64,000 nt of DNA from Butyrivibrio sp. XPD2006 (GCF_000420865.1 NZ_ATVT01000015.1:38582-102581); one strand, 5' to 3'. Shown: positions 1 to 9,283, counted from the first letter of the stretch. The notes: generated from the letters alone by a model not told the origin. Program-made: numbers and translations.

Positions 1-687
1 AGAGTTCACACATGCTGCTGCGCAGTACCGGGCGCATGGCACATCATGGGTGTTACACAGGCAGCAGGCTTCTCACTCAAGTGGTTCAGAGACAACTTCT
101 GCCAGAGCTATATTGAAGAGGCCAAGGAAAAGGGAGTTGATCCATACGACCTTATCAATGCCGATATCGAGACAGTTCCTGTTGGATCAGACAGACTTAT
201 CTATCTTCCTTACCTCAACGGTGAGAGAACTCCACACCTTGATGACAAGGCAAGAGGAGTATTCTTCGGACTTTCAGGTATCCACACAAGAAAGCACCTC
301 TTAAGAGCAGTTATGGAGGGTGTTTCATATTCACTTTGCGACTGCAACGACATCCTTAACGAGATGGGTATCAGCGTAAAAGAGATGATGGCCTGCGGCG
401 GCGGTGGAAAGAGCAAGATCTGGAGACAGATGCTCTCAGACCTCTACGGATGCAAGGTAGCAACAATCGATCAGGAACAGGGACCTGCTCTTGGCGTGGC
501 AATTCTTGCAGGTGTAGGAAGCGGAGTATACGCAAGCGTTCAGGAAGCCTGCGACAAGCTTATTACCAAGGCAAAAGAGACAGAGCCTGTAGCTGGCAAT
601 GCTGCCAAGTATGCAGAGTACCACAAGCTCTACAAGAAGCTCTACGCTGATCTTAAGGACGACTACAAAGCACTGGCTGAGCTTTGA
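1..687 (+). CDS. xylB: Xylulokinase (FGGY carbohydrate kinase), C-terminal part
   Basis: The frame is open from the first base, so the gene starts upstream of the window; about 228 codons remain. FGGY kinases phosphorylate pentuloses with ATP; xylulokinase makes D-xylulose 5-phosphate for the pentose phosphate pathway. The visible part matches the C-terminal actin-like domain of the family: LPYLNGERTPHLD followed by RGVFFGLS and the helix RAVMEGVSYSL, then the GGGGKSKIWRQ nucleotide-site loop and QGPALGVAILAG. It lies 76 bases upstream of an isomerase-family gene in the same direction, so the two are probably co-transcribed. Because the isomerase is not XylA, the true sugar could be another pentulose such as ribulose; the N-terminal half that would help decide is not visible. 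Confidence 0.85.
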   Translation, partial: RVHTCCCAVPGAWHIMGVTQAAGFSLKWFRDNFCQSYIEEAKEKGVDPYDLINADIETVPVGSDRLIYLPYLNGERTPHLDDKARGVFFGLSGIHTRKHLLRAVMEGVSYSLCDCNDILNEMGISVKEMMACGGGGKSKIWRQMLSDLYGCKVATIDQEQGPALGVAILAGVGSGVYASVQEACDKLITKAKETEPVAGNAAKYAEYHKLYKKLYADLKDDYKALAEL

Positions 688-763
688 TTTAAGAAGTATC
701 TATGAGGTTATGGACCTCTGATAATAAAACAAGATTTATTTTGAGAGTAGAAAGGGGATTATT

Positions 764-2242
764 ATGATTAACATTCCAGATTTGAAAATCGGTATCGTGG
801 CTGTAAGCCGTGACTGTTTCCCAGCTTCACTTGCTGTAAACAGAAGAAAGGCACTTATCGATGCCTACAAGAAGAACTTTGATGAGAAGGACATCTATGA
901 GTGTCCTGTATGTATCATCGAGAGCGAGATCCAGGCTATGGAAGCTCTTGAGGATATCAAGAAGGCAGGATGTAACGCACTTTGCGTATATCTTGGAAAC
1001 TTCGGACCTGAGATTTCCGAGACACTTATCGCTGAGAAGTTCGACGGACCTGTAATGTTCTGTGCAGCTGCTGAGGAGTCACAGAATGACCTTATCGACG
1101 GAAGAGGAGATGCTTACTGCGGAATGCTCAATGCAAGCTACAACCTCCACCTTCGTGGCGTAAAGGCTTATATTCCTGAGTATCCTGTAGGAACAGCTGA
1201 TGAGTGCGCTAAGATGATCAACGAGTTCGTGCCTATCGCAAGAGCTATCTATGGTCTTTCAAACCTCAAGGTTATCGCATTCGGACCTCGTCCTATGAAC
1301 TTCCTTGCATGTAATGCACCTATCCAGCAGATCTACAACATCGGTGCTGAGGTAGAAGAGAACTCAGAGCTTGACCTCTTCGAGAGCTTCAACAAGCACG
1401 CTGGTGATCCAAGAATCGCTGACATCAAGGCTGACATGGAGAAAGACCTTGGCGCAGGCAACAAGAAGCCTGAAATCCTTGAGAAGCTTGCTCAGTACGA
1501 GCTTACACTTCTTGACTGGATCGAGGAGCACAGAGGAAGCAAGAAGTTCGTATGTATCGCCGGAAAGTGCTGGCCTGCATTCCAGACTCAGTTTGGCTTC
1601 GTTCCTTGCTACGTTAACTCAAGACTTACAGGACGCGGAATTCCTGTATCATGTGAAGTAGATATCTACGGTGCAATTTCTGAGTTCATCGGAACATGCA
1701 TCAGTAACGACGCTGTTACACTTCTTGATATCAACAACTCTGTACCTGATGATATGTACGAGCAGTCAATCAAGAATCAGACAAGCTACAAGCACACAGA
1801 TACATTCATGGGCTTCCACTGCGGAAATACATGCACAAGCAAGCTTTCAAGCTGCGAGATGAAGTTCCAGAGAATCATGGCTCGTAACCTTCCTGAGGAA
1901 GTTACACAGGGAACACTTGAGGGTGACATCATTCCCGGTGATATCACATTCTACAGACTGCAGAGCACATCTGACAACCACCTTCGTGCATATGTTGCAC
2001 AGGGAGAAGTTCTTAATACTCCTACAAAGTCATTCGGTGGTATCGGTGTATTCGCTATTCCTGAGATGGGAAGATTCTACAGACACGTTCTTATCCAGAA
2101 CAACTTCCCTCACCACGGAGCAGTTGCATTCGGACACTTCGGAAAGGCACTCTTTGAGGTATTCAAGTATGTTGGAGCAGAGACAATCGGCTACAATCAG
2201 CCTGCATCTCTTCCTTATCCAACAGAGAATCCTTTCGCATAA
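764..2242 (+). CDS. L-fucose/L-arabinose isomerase family protein
   Basis: A 492-residue protein that resembles the FucI/AraA fold family (aldose-ketose isomerases with a metal site) over its full length. The C-terminal part, with HCGNTC around residue 350 and GRFYRHVLIQ and HHGAVAFGHFG near the end, looks like the FucI C-terminal domain. The start ATG has AAAGGGG eight bases upstream. It follows a xylulokinase-type gene, so the likely job is to convert a pentose (or 6-deoxyhexose) to the ketose that the kinase phosphorylates. This is inference from context; the substrate is unknown. It is not the TIM-barrel xylose isomerase XylA. A strong terminator follows directly, ending the unit. Confidence 0.75.
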   Translation: MINIPDLKIGIVAVSRDCFPASLAVNRRKALIDAYKKNFDEKDIYECPVCIIESEIQAMEALEDIKKAGCNALCVYLGNFGPEISETLIAEKFDGPVMFCAAAEESQNDLIDGRGDAYCGMLNASYNLHLRGVKAYIPEYPVGTADECAKMINEFVPIARAIYGLSNLKVIAFGPRPMNFLACNAPIQQIYNIGAEVEENSELDLFESFNKHAGDPRIADIKADMEKDLGAGNKKPEILEKLAQYELTLLDWIEEHRGSKKFVCIAGKCWPAFQTQFGFVPCYVNSRLTGRGIPVSCEVDIYGAISEFIGTCISNDAVTLLDINNSVPDDMYEQSIKNQTSYKHTDTFMGFHCGNTCTSKLSSCEMKFQRIMARNLPEEVTQGTLEGDIIPGDITFYRLQSTSDNHLRAYVAQGEVLNTPTKSFGGIGVFAIPEMGRFYRHVLIQNNFPHHGAVAFGHFGKALFEVFKYVGAETIGYNQPASLPYPTENPFA

Positions 2243-2261
2243 TTTGACGACGACTGACAAG

Positions 2262-2297
2262 TCCTCTCCGCTGCATAAGCGGAGGGGGCTTTTTCTT
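2262..2297 (+). terminator. Rho-independent terminator after the isomerase gene
   Basis: A nine-base-pair stem (2263-2271 with 2279-2287, core CTCCGC/GCGGAG) with loop TGCATAA is followed by GGCTTTTTCTTT. It ends the kinase-isomerase transcript. Confidence 0.85.
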
Positions 2298-2368
2298 TAC
2301 AATTGATAGTCCGGGCTGTATTTGATATAGTGAACTCAATTGCGAGATAAAACAAAAGGAGACAGATC

Positions 2369-3328
2369 ATGAAGATAGTAATTGCCGACAAAGACAGTGT
2401 CGGAACAGATATGGACTACAGCATCTACGACGAGCTGGGAGAAGTTACCTATTACGATGATAAGGTGACTGAGGAAAATGCTGCAGAAAGGCTCAGGGGC
2501 GCAAATGTCCTTGTCATCAACAAGAGTCAGATAACGGATAAACTCCTGGATGCAGCTCCTGACCTTGAGCTTATCTGCGAGTTTGCAACCGGGTTTGACA
2601 ACGCCAATATTCCTGCCTGCGACAGACACGGAGTTAAGGTTGCCAATGTTGTGAACTATTCAACAGCATCGGTTGCCCAGCACACATTTGCAATGCTCTT
2701 TTATCTCATGGAGAATCTCCGTCACTACGATGAGTTTGTAAAGAGCGGAGCTTATGCAAATCAGTCGCATTTCTGCTGCCTGGATATTCCCTTTGATGAA
2801 CTTGATGGCAAGACCTACGGAATTGTCGGCATGGGAAACATCGGCAGGAAGGTTGCACAGATAGCAACAGCTTATGGTGCACATGTGATCTTTTACGCAT
2901 CTTCAGGTCACAGCAACTGCACTGACTATGAGCAGGTCAGCTTTGATGAGCTCCTTGAGAGATCAGATGTGATATCCCTCCATTGTCCTCTTTCCGACAG
3001 GACGAGAGATCTTTTTGACAAAAGAGCTTTTGAGAAAATGAAGAAAACCGCAATCCTTATAAATGTCGCAAGAGGAGCGGTTGTTGTGGAAAAGGATTTA
3101 TCGGATGCTCTTATAAATGGAGAAATTGCCGCAGCAGGACTTGACGTTTTAAATCCCGAGCCCATGGCCAAGGACTCCACTCTTTTGAAGATTCAGGACA
3201 GCGGAAAACTCATAGTAACTCCGCATCTTGCCTGGGCCAGCACACAGGCAAGGACAAGGTGCCTTGACGAAGTCAAGAAGAACATCGTCAGCTGGATGGA
3301 AGGAAAACCCAGGAATATTGTGAACTGA
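2369..3328 (+). CDS. D-isomer specific 2-hydroxyacid dehydrogenase
   Basis: A 319-residue NAD(P)-dependent oxidoreductase of the D-2-hydroxyacid dehydrogenase family, which reduces 2-keto acids to D-2-hydroxy acids (D-lactate, D-glycerate or similar). The order of features is typical: N-terminal substrate-binding lobe with CEFATGFDNAN, Rossmann motif GIVGMGNIGRKVA around residues 151-163, the catalytic Arg segment INVARGAVV, the Glu segment AAGLDVLNPEP and the His segment TPHLAWAS near residue 292. The start has AAAGGAGA upstream. The gene stands alone between two terminators. The HxAW form of the last motif resembles glycerate/hydroxypyruvate-type enzymes, but the substrate cannot be decided from sequence. 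Confidence 0.85.
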   Translation: MKIVIADKDSVGTDMDYSIYDELGEVTYYDDKVTEENAAERLRGANVLVINKSQITDKLLDAAPDLELICEFATGFDNANIPACDRHGVKVANVVNYSTASVAQHTFAMLFYLMENLRHYDEFVKSGAYANQSHFCCLDIPFDELDGKTYGIVGMGNIGRKVAQIATAYGAHVIFYASSGHSNCTDYEQVSFDELLERSDVISLHCPLSDRTRDLFDKRAFEKMKKTAILINVARGAVVVEKDLSDALINGEIAAAGLDVLNPEPMAKDSTLLKIQDSGKLIVTPHLAWASTQARTRCLDEVKKNIVSWMEGKPRNIVN

Positions 3329-3339
3329 GCAGAATTAAA

Positions 3340-3374
3340 AAGTCTCTCCGAAACACGTTCGGAGAGACTTATTT
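3340..3374. terminator. Bidirectional terminator between convergent genes
   Basis: A perfect 13-bp stem (3340-3352 with 3358-3370, core TCTCTCCGAA) and loop ACACG sit between the plus-strand dehydrogenase and the minus-strand PPK2 gene. Flanking A-run and T-rich bases on the two sides allow use in both directions. Confidence 0.85.
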
Positions 3375-3377
3375 GTT

Positions 3378-4853
3378 TTATTCAAGAGCTTTCTTTATCT
3401 GCTCAATTACAATCTTCAAAGCTTTGATCCTGGCGTATTTCTTGTCCACGGACTCGAGTACATACCAGGGAGCAAAGGTTGTACTTGTCTTGGCAATCAT
3501 CTCATCGATGGCACCTTCATACTGATCCCATTTCTCGCGGTTTCGCCAGTCTTCATCGGTGATCTTCCACTGTTTTTCGGGAGTGTTCTGTCTGTCGTTG
3601 AAGCGCTCAAGCTGCGTCTCTTTATCAATCTGAACCCAGAACTTGATGATGACTGCGCCCCAGTCGCTAAGCTCTTTTTCGAACTCATTGATCTCGTTAT
3701 AGGCTCTCTGCCAGTCGTTTTCTGAGCAGAACCCTTCGAGTCTCTCGACCATTACACGGCCGTACCAGGTTCTGTCGAAAATGGTTATGTGACCGGTCTT
3801 GGGAAGCCTTGTCCAGAATCTCCATAAATAGTGACGGGCTTTTTCGTGAGGCTCGGGACTTGCAATCGGCTCAACAACATAGTCTCTTGGATCCAATGCC
3901 TCTGTGATCCTCTTGATATTTCCGCCCTTTCCGGCAGCATCCCATCCCTCATAGGCTATGATCACCGGGATCTTTTTTCTGTATACCTTGTTTCCGAGGT
4001 CTTTAAGCTCCTTTTGGAGTCTGTCCAGCTCTGCATCGTATTCTGCTGCGGAAACAGTTTTATCATCAAGAGATATTTCCGAGAGCTTTCCGATCTTCTC
4101 AAGAGGGAAGGTGTTCTGAAGGATAGGAACATTCATCTTCTGGTTCTTAAGAGCAATATCAATGCCCTGATTAAGGAACTGCAAAACCTGAAGCTCTGCC
4201 CATTTCTTGTCTGTGGCATCAATTATGTACCACGGGGCGCGGGACTGATTTGTGTCGCTGAGGTACTTTTCAAATACCTCAAGGCATCTGTCATAGTGCT
4301 TGTTTTGCAGAAGGTCATCCTTATCTACGCGCCAGCTGGTGTCTTTGCTGTCCTGAAGGTTTTCCAGACGCTTTTTTTGCTCCTTTTTGGATATATGGAA
4401 AAAGAACTTTATGACAAGGTAACCGTTGTCGCAAAGCTGTCTTTCTATTACGTTTATGGAGTGAACTCTCTTTTGGTAGATGTCATCTGTAAGCTTCTTT
4501 TCCAGGACGCCGTCCACCACTTCCTCCATCCAGCAGGTGTCAAAGAAGCGGAATTTACCGGCTTCTGGGATTTCTTTTATATATCTGTACAGGAAGGGAT
4601 ATCTCTTTTCCTCGGGACTGGGCTCCCTGTCCATGGTTGCGACTCTGAAGAATCTCGGGTCAATATTTCGTATTACTTTTCCGATCAAAGCGCCTTTTCC
4701 TGCGGCATTCCAGCCCTCAAAAAGTACCATCACGGGAAGACCAGCTTCTTTTATCTTCATCTGGGATGCAGACAGGCGAGCGCGCTCTTCCTTAAGCTTT
4801 GACTTAAGTTCTTCTTCATCGGGTAGTTCGGCTTTTACAAAGTCTTTCAGCAT
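3378..4853 (-). CDS. pap: Polyphosphate:AMP phosphotransferase (two-domain PPK2)
   Basis: A 491-residue protein made of two tandem PPK2 domains. Family enzymes transfer phosphate between inorganic polyphosphate and nucleotides; two-domain members usually phosphorylate AMP to ADP. Walker A motifs are GWNAAGKG (residues 47-54) and GWDAAGKG (303-310). The lid/catalytic motif is intact only in the second domain (FDRTWYGRVMVER, 359-371); the first has FFDTCWMEEVVDG (103-115), without the Arg and YGR residues. By comparison with known two-domain enzymes I infer that the C-terminal half is catalytic. The start is backed by AAGGAGG nine bases upstream. It is a single-gene unit, convergent with the dehydrogenase and divergent from the lysozyme gene. 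Confidence 0.88.
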   Translation of the reverse strand: MLKDFVKAELPDEEELKSKLKEERARLSASQMKIKEAGLPVMVLFEGWNAAGKGALIGKVIRNIDPRFFRVATMDREPSPEEKRYPFLYRYIKEIPEAGKFRFFDTCWMEEVVDGVLEKKLTDDIYQKRVHSINVIERQLCDNGYLVIKFFFHISKKEQKKRLENLQDSKDTSWRVDKDDLLQNKHYDRCLEVFEKYLSDTNQSRAPWYIIDATDKKWAELQVLQFLNQGIDIALKNQKMNVPILQNTFPLEKIGKLSEISLDDKTVSAAEYDAELDRLQKELKDLGNKVYRKKIPVIIAYEGWDAAGKGGNIKRITEALDPRDYVVEPIASPEPHEKARHYLWRFWTRLPKTGHITIFDRTWYGRVMVERLEGFCSENDWQRAYNEINEFEKELSDWGAVIIKFWVQIDKETQLERFNDRQNTPEKQWKITDEDWRNREKWDQYEGAIDEMIAKTSTTFAPWYVLESVDKKYARIKALKIVIEQIKKALE

Positions 4854-4934
4854 GGGTCTTCCTCCTTAAAAAATATGACGATTTTACAATAATATAATAC
4901 CACAAAACCGCCCATAAATACTGGCTTGTTTTAA

Positions 4935-4963
4935 TTGCCTTGGGTGCGTTTTTCACTTATAAT
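4935..4963 (+). promoter_or_regulatory. Predicted sigma-A promoter for the lysozyme gene
   Basis: TTGCCT (4935-4940), a 17-base spacer and a perfect TATAAT (4958-4963), 36 bases upstream of the GH25 start codon. Confidence 0.65.
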
Positions 4964-4999
4964 AAATGTTAAGAAATCTGTAAAAAACGAGGGAGAGGT

Positions 5000-6709
5000 A
5001 TGAAGAAAAGTCTGAAAAGTATTATCATCACTGCCGGAATGCTCGTGGGCATGCTGGCACTTTTACTTGTTAGCCCGGAAACATCCATTAAGGCTGAGGC
5101 AGTAGGGCCTGAAGTGGCTGTTGGAATTGACGTCTCCAAGTATCAGGGCGGCATAAACTGGGGACAGGTTGCATCTCAGGGCGTAAGGTTTGCCATGATA
5201 AGAGTAGGCACAACCAAGAAGGGCCTTGATGAGCAGTTCATCAACAACATCAACGGTGCAAATGCAGCAGGAGTCCGCACAGGTATCTATATTTACTCAT
5301 ATGCAACAACTCCTGAGGCTGCAGCAGCTGAGGCCAATCAGGTTTTGGCGTGGGTCGCACCTTATACAGTTACATTCCCTATCGCAATCGATATTGAGGA
5401 CTCATGTCAGAAGGGTCTGAACGCAGGTCAGCTTCAGGCTATTGCTGATACTTTCTGTGGAATCATCAATGCTGCAGGCTATGAGCCGATGGTATATGCA
5501 AGCAGAAACTGGTTCATGGGAAGAATGCCTTTTGTATCTTCTGCAAGATGGGTTGCACAGTATAACTCATCCTGTGATTATCCCGGAGACTATGCTATGT
5601 GGCAGTCAAGTTCCCATGCAACATACGCAGGAGTTCCCACAAGAGTAGACGTAAACCACCTCTATGTTGACTATTTCTCAAGGATCATCCCTGAGGGCTT
5701 CAGCAGCTGGGGCGGACACGTATACTACTATCACAACTACCGCAAACAGTACGGCTGGATCAACTTAAGCGGTCAGAGATACCATGCAGATCCCAACGGA
5801 TTTATTCAGACCGGTTGGTTCCAGGATGAAAGCGGAATCTACTACCTCGATCCGGGTCAGGGCGGCCTTGCACTTACAGGCTTTGCCGATATAGACGGAG
5901 CACATTACTATTTCAACGAGAACGGACAGAGATGCACAGGTCTTTTGAATCTGGGCGGAACTGTATATTATGCAAATGCTGACGGCGTTTGCCAGAGAGG
6001 TTTCCTTCAGCTCGAGGATGGCATCCGCTACTTTGATGAGCAGTACGTAATGCATACCGGACTTACACAGATAGGCGATAAGCTTTATCTCTTTGACGGC
6101 AACGGACTTATGCTCACAGGAATGCATGCGCTTGAGACAGGCCTTTACATGTTCGGCGCAGACGGTATTGCAATCAGTGGCTGGTGGGCTAATGAACAGG
6201 GACAGAGATATTACTTCGGTCCCGGCAATGCAGCAGTCACCGGACTTCAGACAATCGATAATGCCAACTATATGTTTGGACCTGACGGAATAATGTTCGC
6301 AGGATGGTCAGGCGATGTGGCAAACAGATATTACTTCGGACCTGACGGCAAGATGGTTACAGGCTGGAATGCTATTGACGGAGCAAGCTACTACTTCGGC
6401 GCAGACGGCAAGATGGTAGTTGGTATGGCTTCTCTCAAGGATGGTGTTTACTACCTTGATCCTGCTGACGGACATCAGGTTGTAGGCTGGGTACAGCAGC
6501 CCGATGGATGGAGATTCTTTGACGGCAATAACGGAAGGATGCTTGTTAAGGTTACAGTGCCTCTCGATGGCGTAAACTGCACCTTTGACAAGAACGGACT
6601 CCTTGTAGATCCTGCATGCTGGACACCGGGAACTCCTCTTCCTGCTCCGGCACCGGAAGCACCTGCTGATCCTGCAGCAGCACCTGAAGCTCCTGCACAG
6701 GGCGGCTGA
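5000..6709 (+). CDS. Secreted GH25 lysozyme with cell-wall-binding repeats
   Basis: A 569-residue exported muramidase. Residues 1-33 are a signal peptide (KK, hydrophobic core, cleavage near KAEA). The GH25 domain spans about 40-235, with VGIDVSKYQG (Asp44) and the catalytic FPIAIDIED (Asp131, Glu133). It hydrolyses the beta-1,4 bond between MurNAc and GlcNAc in peptidoglycan. Residues about 240-545 are roughly twenty-residue glucan/choline-binding-type repeats with the recurring GQRYYFGPDGxxxTG theme, which should hold the enzyme on the cell wall. The last 22 residues are a Pro/Ala/Glu tail. It is a one-gene unit with its own promoter and terminator. Likely roles are wall turnover or lysis of competitors; which of these is not shown by the sequence. 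Confidence 0.92.
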   Translation: MKKSLKSIIITAGMLVGMLALLLVSPETSIKAEAVGPEVAVGIDVSKYQGGINWGQVASQGVRFAMIRVGTTKKGLDEQFINNINGANAAGVRTGIYIYSYATTPEAAAAEANQVLAWVAPYTVTFPIAIDIEDSCQKGLNAGQLQAIADTFCGIINAAGYEPMVYASRNWFMGRMPFVSSARWVAQYNSSCDYPGDYAMWQSSSHATYAGVPTRVDVNHLYVDYFSRIIPEGFSSWGGHVYYYHNYRKQYGWINLSGQRYHADPNGFIQTGWFQDESGIYYLDPGQGGLALTGFADIDGAHYYFNENGQRCTGLLNLGGTVYYANADGVCQRGFLQLEDGIRYFDEQYVMHTGLTQIGDKLYLFDGNGLMLTGMHALETGLYMFGADGIAISGWWANEQGQRYYFGPGNAAVTGLQTIDNANYMFGPDGIMFAGWSGDVANRYYFGPDGKMVTGWNAIDGASYYFGADGKMVVGMASLKDGVYYLDPADGHQVVGWVQQPDGWRFFDGNNGRMLVKVTVPLDGVNCTFDKNGLLVDPACWTPGTPLPAPAPEAPADPAAAPEAPAQGG

Positions 6710-6740
6710 TGAGTCACCGGGGACGTTTCAGATTGACTCA
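6710..6740 (+). repeat. REP-like intergenic unit, copy 1
   Basis: A 31-bp unit bounded by the inverted pair TGAGTCA and TGACTCA, with core GGGGACGTTTCAG. It begins on the base after the lysozyme stop codon. The same unit recurs at 39608-39638 and, as an inverted pair, at 46991-47064. Confidence 0.75.
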
Positions 6741-6769
6741 CTAATGGCAAATAATTAGGCAAAAGCATG

Positions 6770-6797
6770 AGAGGGCTGGGAAAACAGCCCTCTTTTT
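6770..6797 (+). terminator. Rho-independent terminator after the lysozyme gene
   Basis: Stem AGAGGGCTG (6770-6778) with CAGCCCTCT (6785-6793), loop GGAAAA, followed by a T-run. Confidence 0.88.
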
Positions 6798-6900
6798 TGT
6801 GCGAAATATGGCTTTTAGGCAATACGGTTTTGTAGTATTATATATGGGTCAAAAACGCAATTTTAAGGAAACTATAGTGAAAAGGGATTAGGAGTGGGAT

Positions 6901-8130
6901 ATGAATTTAGAAGAAGCTAAGAAGAAACTTGAAACATTTGGACAGGAACATGTCCTTAAATATTATGACGAGCTTACAGACGCTGAGAAGCAGGAGCTCC
7001 TCACACAGATCGATGAGACAGATTTTGCTGTGCTTGAGAACTGCAAGAATCTTGGTAAGAGCGAGGGAAGAGGAGAGTTTAGTCCTCTTGCTGCTATGCA
7101 GGTTTCAGAGATTGAGAAGAGAAGAGATGAGTTTGCTTCTGCCGGAATCAAGGCACTTAAGGAAGGTAAGGTTGCTGCCTGCCTCCTTGCAGGTGGAATG
7201 GGAACAAGACTTGGTTCCGACAACCCTAAGGGAATGTATGATATCGGACTTACAAAGCCTGTATTCATCTTCCAGAGAATCATTGAGAACCTTCTTGACA
7301 CTGTTAAGCAGGCTGATGGTTCTTACATCAGACTCTTTATCATGACAAGCGAAAAGAACAACGATGCAACAATAAACTTCCTCAAGAAGCACAATTTCTT
7401 TGGATATCCTGAGGAGAAGATCACATTCTTCAAGCAGGATATGGCTCCTGCATCTGATTACAACGGCAAGGTATACATGGAGGGCAAGGGCAGAATCTCA
7501 ACATCACCTAACGGAAATGCCGGCTGGTATGCTTCAATGCTCAAGGCTGGTCTTCGTGACCTCATCCAGAAAGAGGGAATTGAGTGGATCGATATCTTTG
7601 CAGTAGACAATGTTCTTCAGAGAATCGCAGATCCTTGCTTTGTTGGTGCAACTCTTTTGTCAGGTGTTACCTGCGGCGCTAAGGTTGTTCGCAAGAACGC
7701 TCCCGATGAGAAGGTCGGAGTTATGTGTCTTGAGGATGGCAAGCCTTCAATCGTTGAGTACTATGAGCTCTCTCAGGAGATGATGGATGCCAAGGATGAG
7801 AACGGTGATCCTGCTTACAACTATGGTGTTATCCTCAACTACCTGTTCAATGAGAAGGCTCTTTATGAGATCGCCAAGAATACACTTCCTCTCCACGTTG
7901 TAGAGAAGAAGATTCCTTATATCGATGAGAATGCAAATCTTGTTAAGCCTGAAGCTCCTAACGGATGCAAGTTCGAGCAGCTGGTTCTTGATATGATCCA
8001 TGAGCTTCCTACCTGCCTTCCTTACGAGGTAGTAAGAGAAAAAGAGTTCGCTCCTATCAAGAACAAAGAAGGTGTTGATTCAGTTGAGTCAGCAAGAGAG
8101 CTCTGCAAGTTAAACGGCATTGAACTTTAA
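6901..8130 (+). CDS. UDP-sugar pyrophosphorylase, UDPGP family (UAP1-like)
   Basis: A 409-residue nucleotidyltransferase of the UDPGP type I family, the branch best known from eukaryotic UDP-N-acetylhexosamine and UDP-glucose pyrophosphorylases. Such enzymes make UDP-sugar and pyrophosphate from UTP and a sugar 1-phosphate. The signature LAGGMGTRLG (residues 96-105) is followed by PKGMYDIGL, which is closer to UAP1/AGX than to bacterial GalU. Later blocks NGNAGWYASM and the DNVLQRIADP metal/uridine segment also fit. It is followed by galE, so UDP-glucose/galactose or UDP-GlcNAc/GalNAc are the likely products. The exact sugar is unresolved. The start codon is preceded by GGATTAGGAG. Confidence 0.85.
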   Translation: MNLEEAKKKLETFGQEHVLKYYDELTDAEKQELLTQIDETDFAVLENCKNLGKSEGRGEFSPLAAMQVSEIEKRRDEFASAGIKALKEGKVAACLLAGGMGTRLGSDNPKGMYDIGLTKPVFIFQRIIENLLDTVKQADGSYIRLFIMTSEKNNDATINFLKKHNFFGYPEEKITFFKQDMAPASDYNGKVYMEGKGRISTSPNGNAGWYASMLKAGLRDLIQKEGIEWIDIFAVDNVLQRIADPCFVGATLLSGVTCGAKVVRKNAPDEKVGVMCLEDGKPSIVEYYELSQEMMDAKDENGDPAYNYGVILNYLFNEKALYEIAKNTLPLHVVEKKIPYIDENANLVKPEAPNGCKFEQLVLDMIHELPTCLPYEVVREKEFAPIKNKEGVDSVESARELCKLNGIEL

Positions 8131-8243
8131 TCATAGTTAACATTTCGACTGAGTATAACAACATAAGCTTATTGATTTAATGGGTGTATGGCTTTACAAT
8201 TCACCTAAAGCTAACAAATAAGCATATAGAAAAGAGGTAACGT

Positions 8244-9260
8244 ATGGCAATTCTTGTAACAGGCGGAGCTGGATATATCGGTTCACACACAGTAGTAGAA
8301 CTTCAGAATGCAGGACATGATGTTGTAGTAATGGACAACCTTGCCAATGCAAGCAGAAAGAGTCTTGAGAGAGTAGAAGCTCTCACCGGCAAGAAGGTTC
8401 CTTTTTATGAGGCTGATATCAGAGACAGAGAAGCTCTTGAAAAGATCTTTTCCAATGAGAAGATTGACAGCGTAATCCACTTCGCAGGCCTTAAGGCTGT
8501 CGGAGAATCTGTTCAGAAGCCTTGGGAATACTATGATAACAACATTACCGGAACTCTTACTCTTGTAGACGTAATGAGGAAGCATAACTGCAAGAACATC
8601 ATTTTCTCATCATCCGCTACAGTATATGGAAATCCGGCATTTGTGCCAATCACTGAGGACTGCCCTAAGGGACAGTGCACCAATCCTTACGGATGGACCA
8701 AGTCAATGCTTGAGCAGATCCTTTCCGATATTCAGAAGGCAGACAATGAGTGGAATGTAGTTCTTCTCAGATACTTCAATCCTATCGGAGCTCACAAGAG
8801 CGGAACAATCGGTGAGAATCCTAACGGAATTCCTAACAACCTCATGCCATATATCACACAGGTTGCAGTAGGCAAGCTTCCTAAGCTCGGCGTATTCGGC
8901 AATGATTACGATACACCGGACGGCACAGGAGTTCGTGATTATATACACGTAGTTGATCTTGCTGTCGGACATGTTAAGGCTCTTGCAAAGCTTGCTCCCG
9001 GAAGCGGACTTAACATCTACAATCTTGGAACAGGCGTTGGTTACAGCGTACTTGATATCATCAAGAATTTCGAAGAGGCAACAGGAGTCAAGATCCCTTA
9101 CGAGATCAAGGACAGACGCCCCGGCGATATCGCAACATGCTACGCTAAGGCTGAGAAGGCTGAGAAGGAACTTGGCTGGAAGGCAGTAAACGGCATCAAA
9201 GAGATGTGTGCTGATTCATGGAGATGGCAGAGCCAGAATCCTAACGGATATGATGACTGA
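8244..9260 (+). CDS. galE: UDP-glucose 4-epimerase
   Basis: A 338-residue short-chain dehydrogenase-type epimerase that interconverts UDP-glucose and UDP-galactose (often also UDP-GlcNAc/UDP-GalNAc) with bound NAD+. Visible features are GGAGYIGSH (residues 7-15), the catalytic Ser in FSSSATVYG (Ser124 area), YGWTK (Tyr149, Lys153) and the C-terminal [13 protein letters not shown] substrate loop. Length is typical. It lies 113 bases after the UDP-sugar pyrophosphorylase gene and is followed by a terminator, so the two may form one short UDP-sugar unit. AGAGGT precedes the start. Confidence 0.93.
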   Translation: MAILVTGGAGYIGSHTVVELQNAGHDVVVMDNLANASRKSLERVEALTGKKVPFYEADIRDREALEKIFSNEKIDSVIHFAGLKAVGESVQKPWEYYDNNITGTLTLVDVMRKHNCKNIIFSSSATVYGNPAFVPITEDCPKGQCTNPYGWTKSMLEQILSDIQKADNEWNVVLLRYFNPIGAHKSGTIGENPNGIPNNLMPYITQVAVGKLPKLGVFGNDYDTPDGTGVRDYIHVVDLAVGHVKALAKLAPGSGLNIYNLGTGVGYSVLDIIKNFEEATGVKIPYEIKDRRPGDIATCYAKAEKAEKELGWKAVNGIKEMCADSWRWQSQNPNGYDD

Positions 9261-9283
9261 TATTTTTATATAATAATGAATGA

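Noticed and set aside
3831..4802. A 323-codon open frame on the plus strand inside the PPK2 gene
   Set aside because: It is the antisense of a clearly conserved gene, has no ribosome site and encodes an unlikely Cys/Leu-rich protein.
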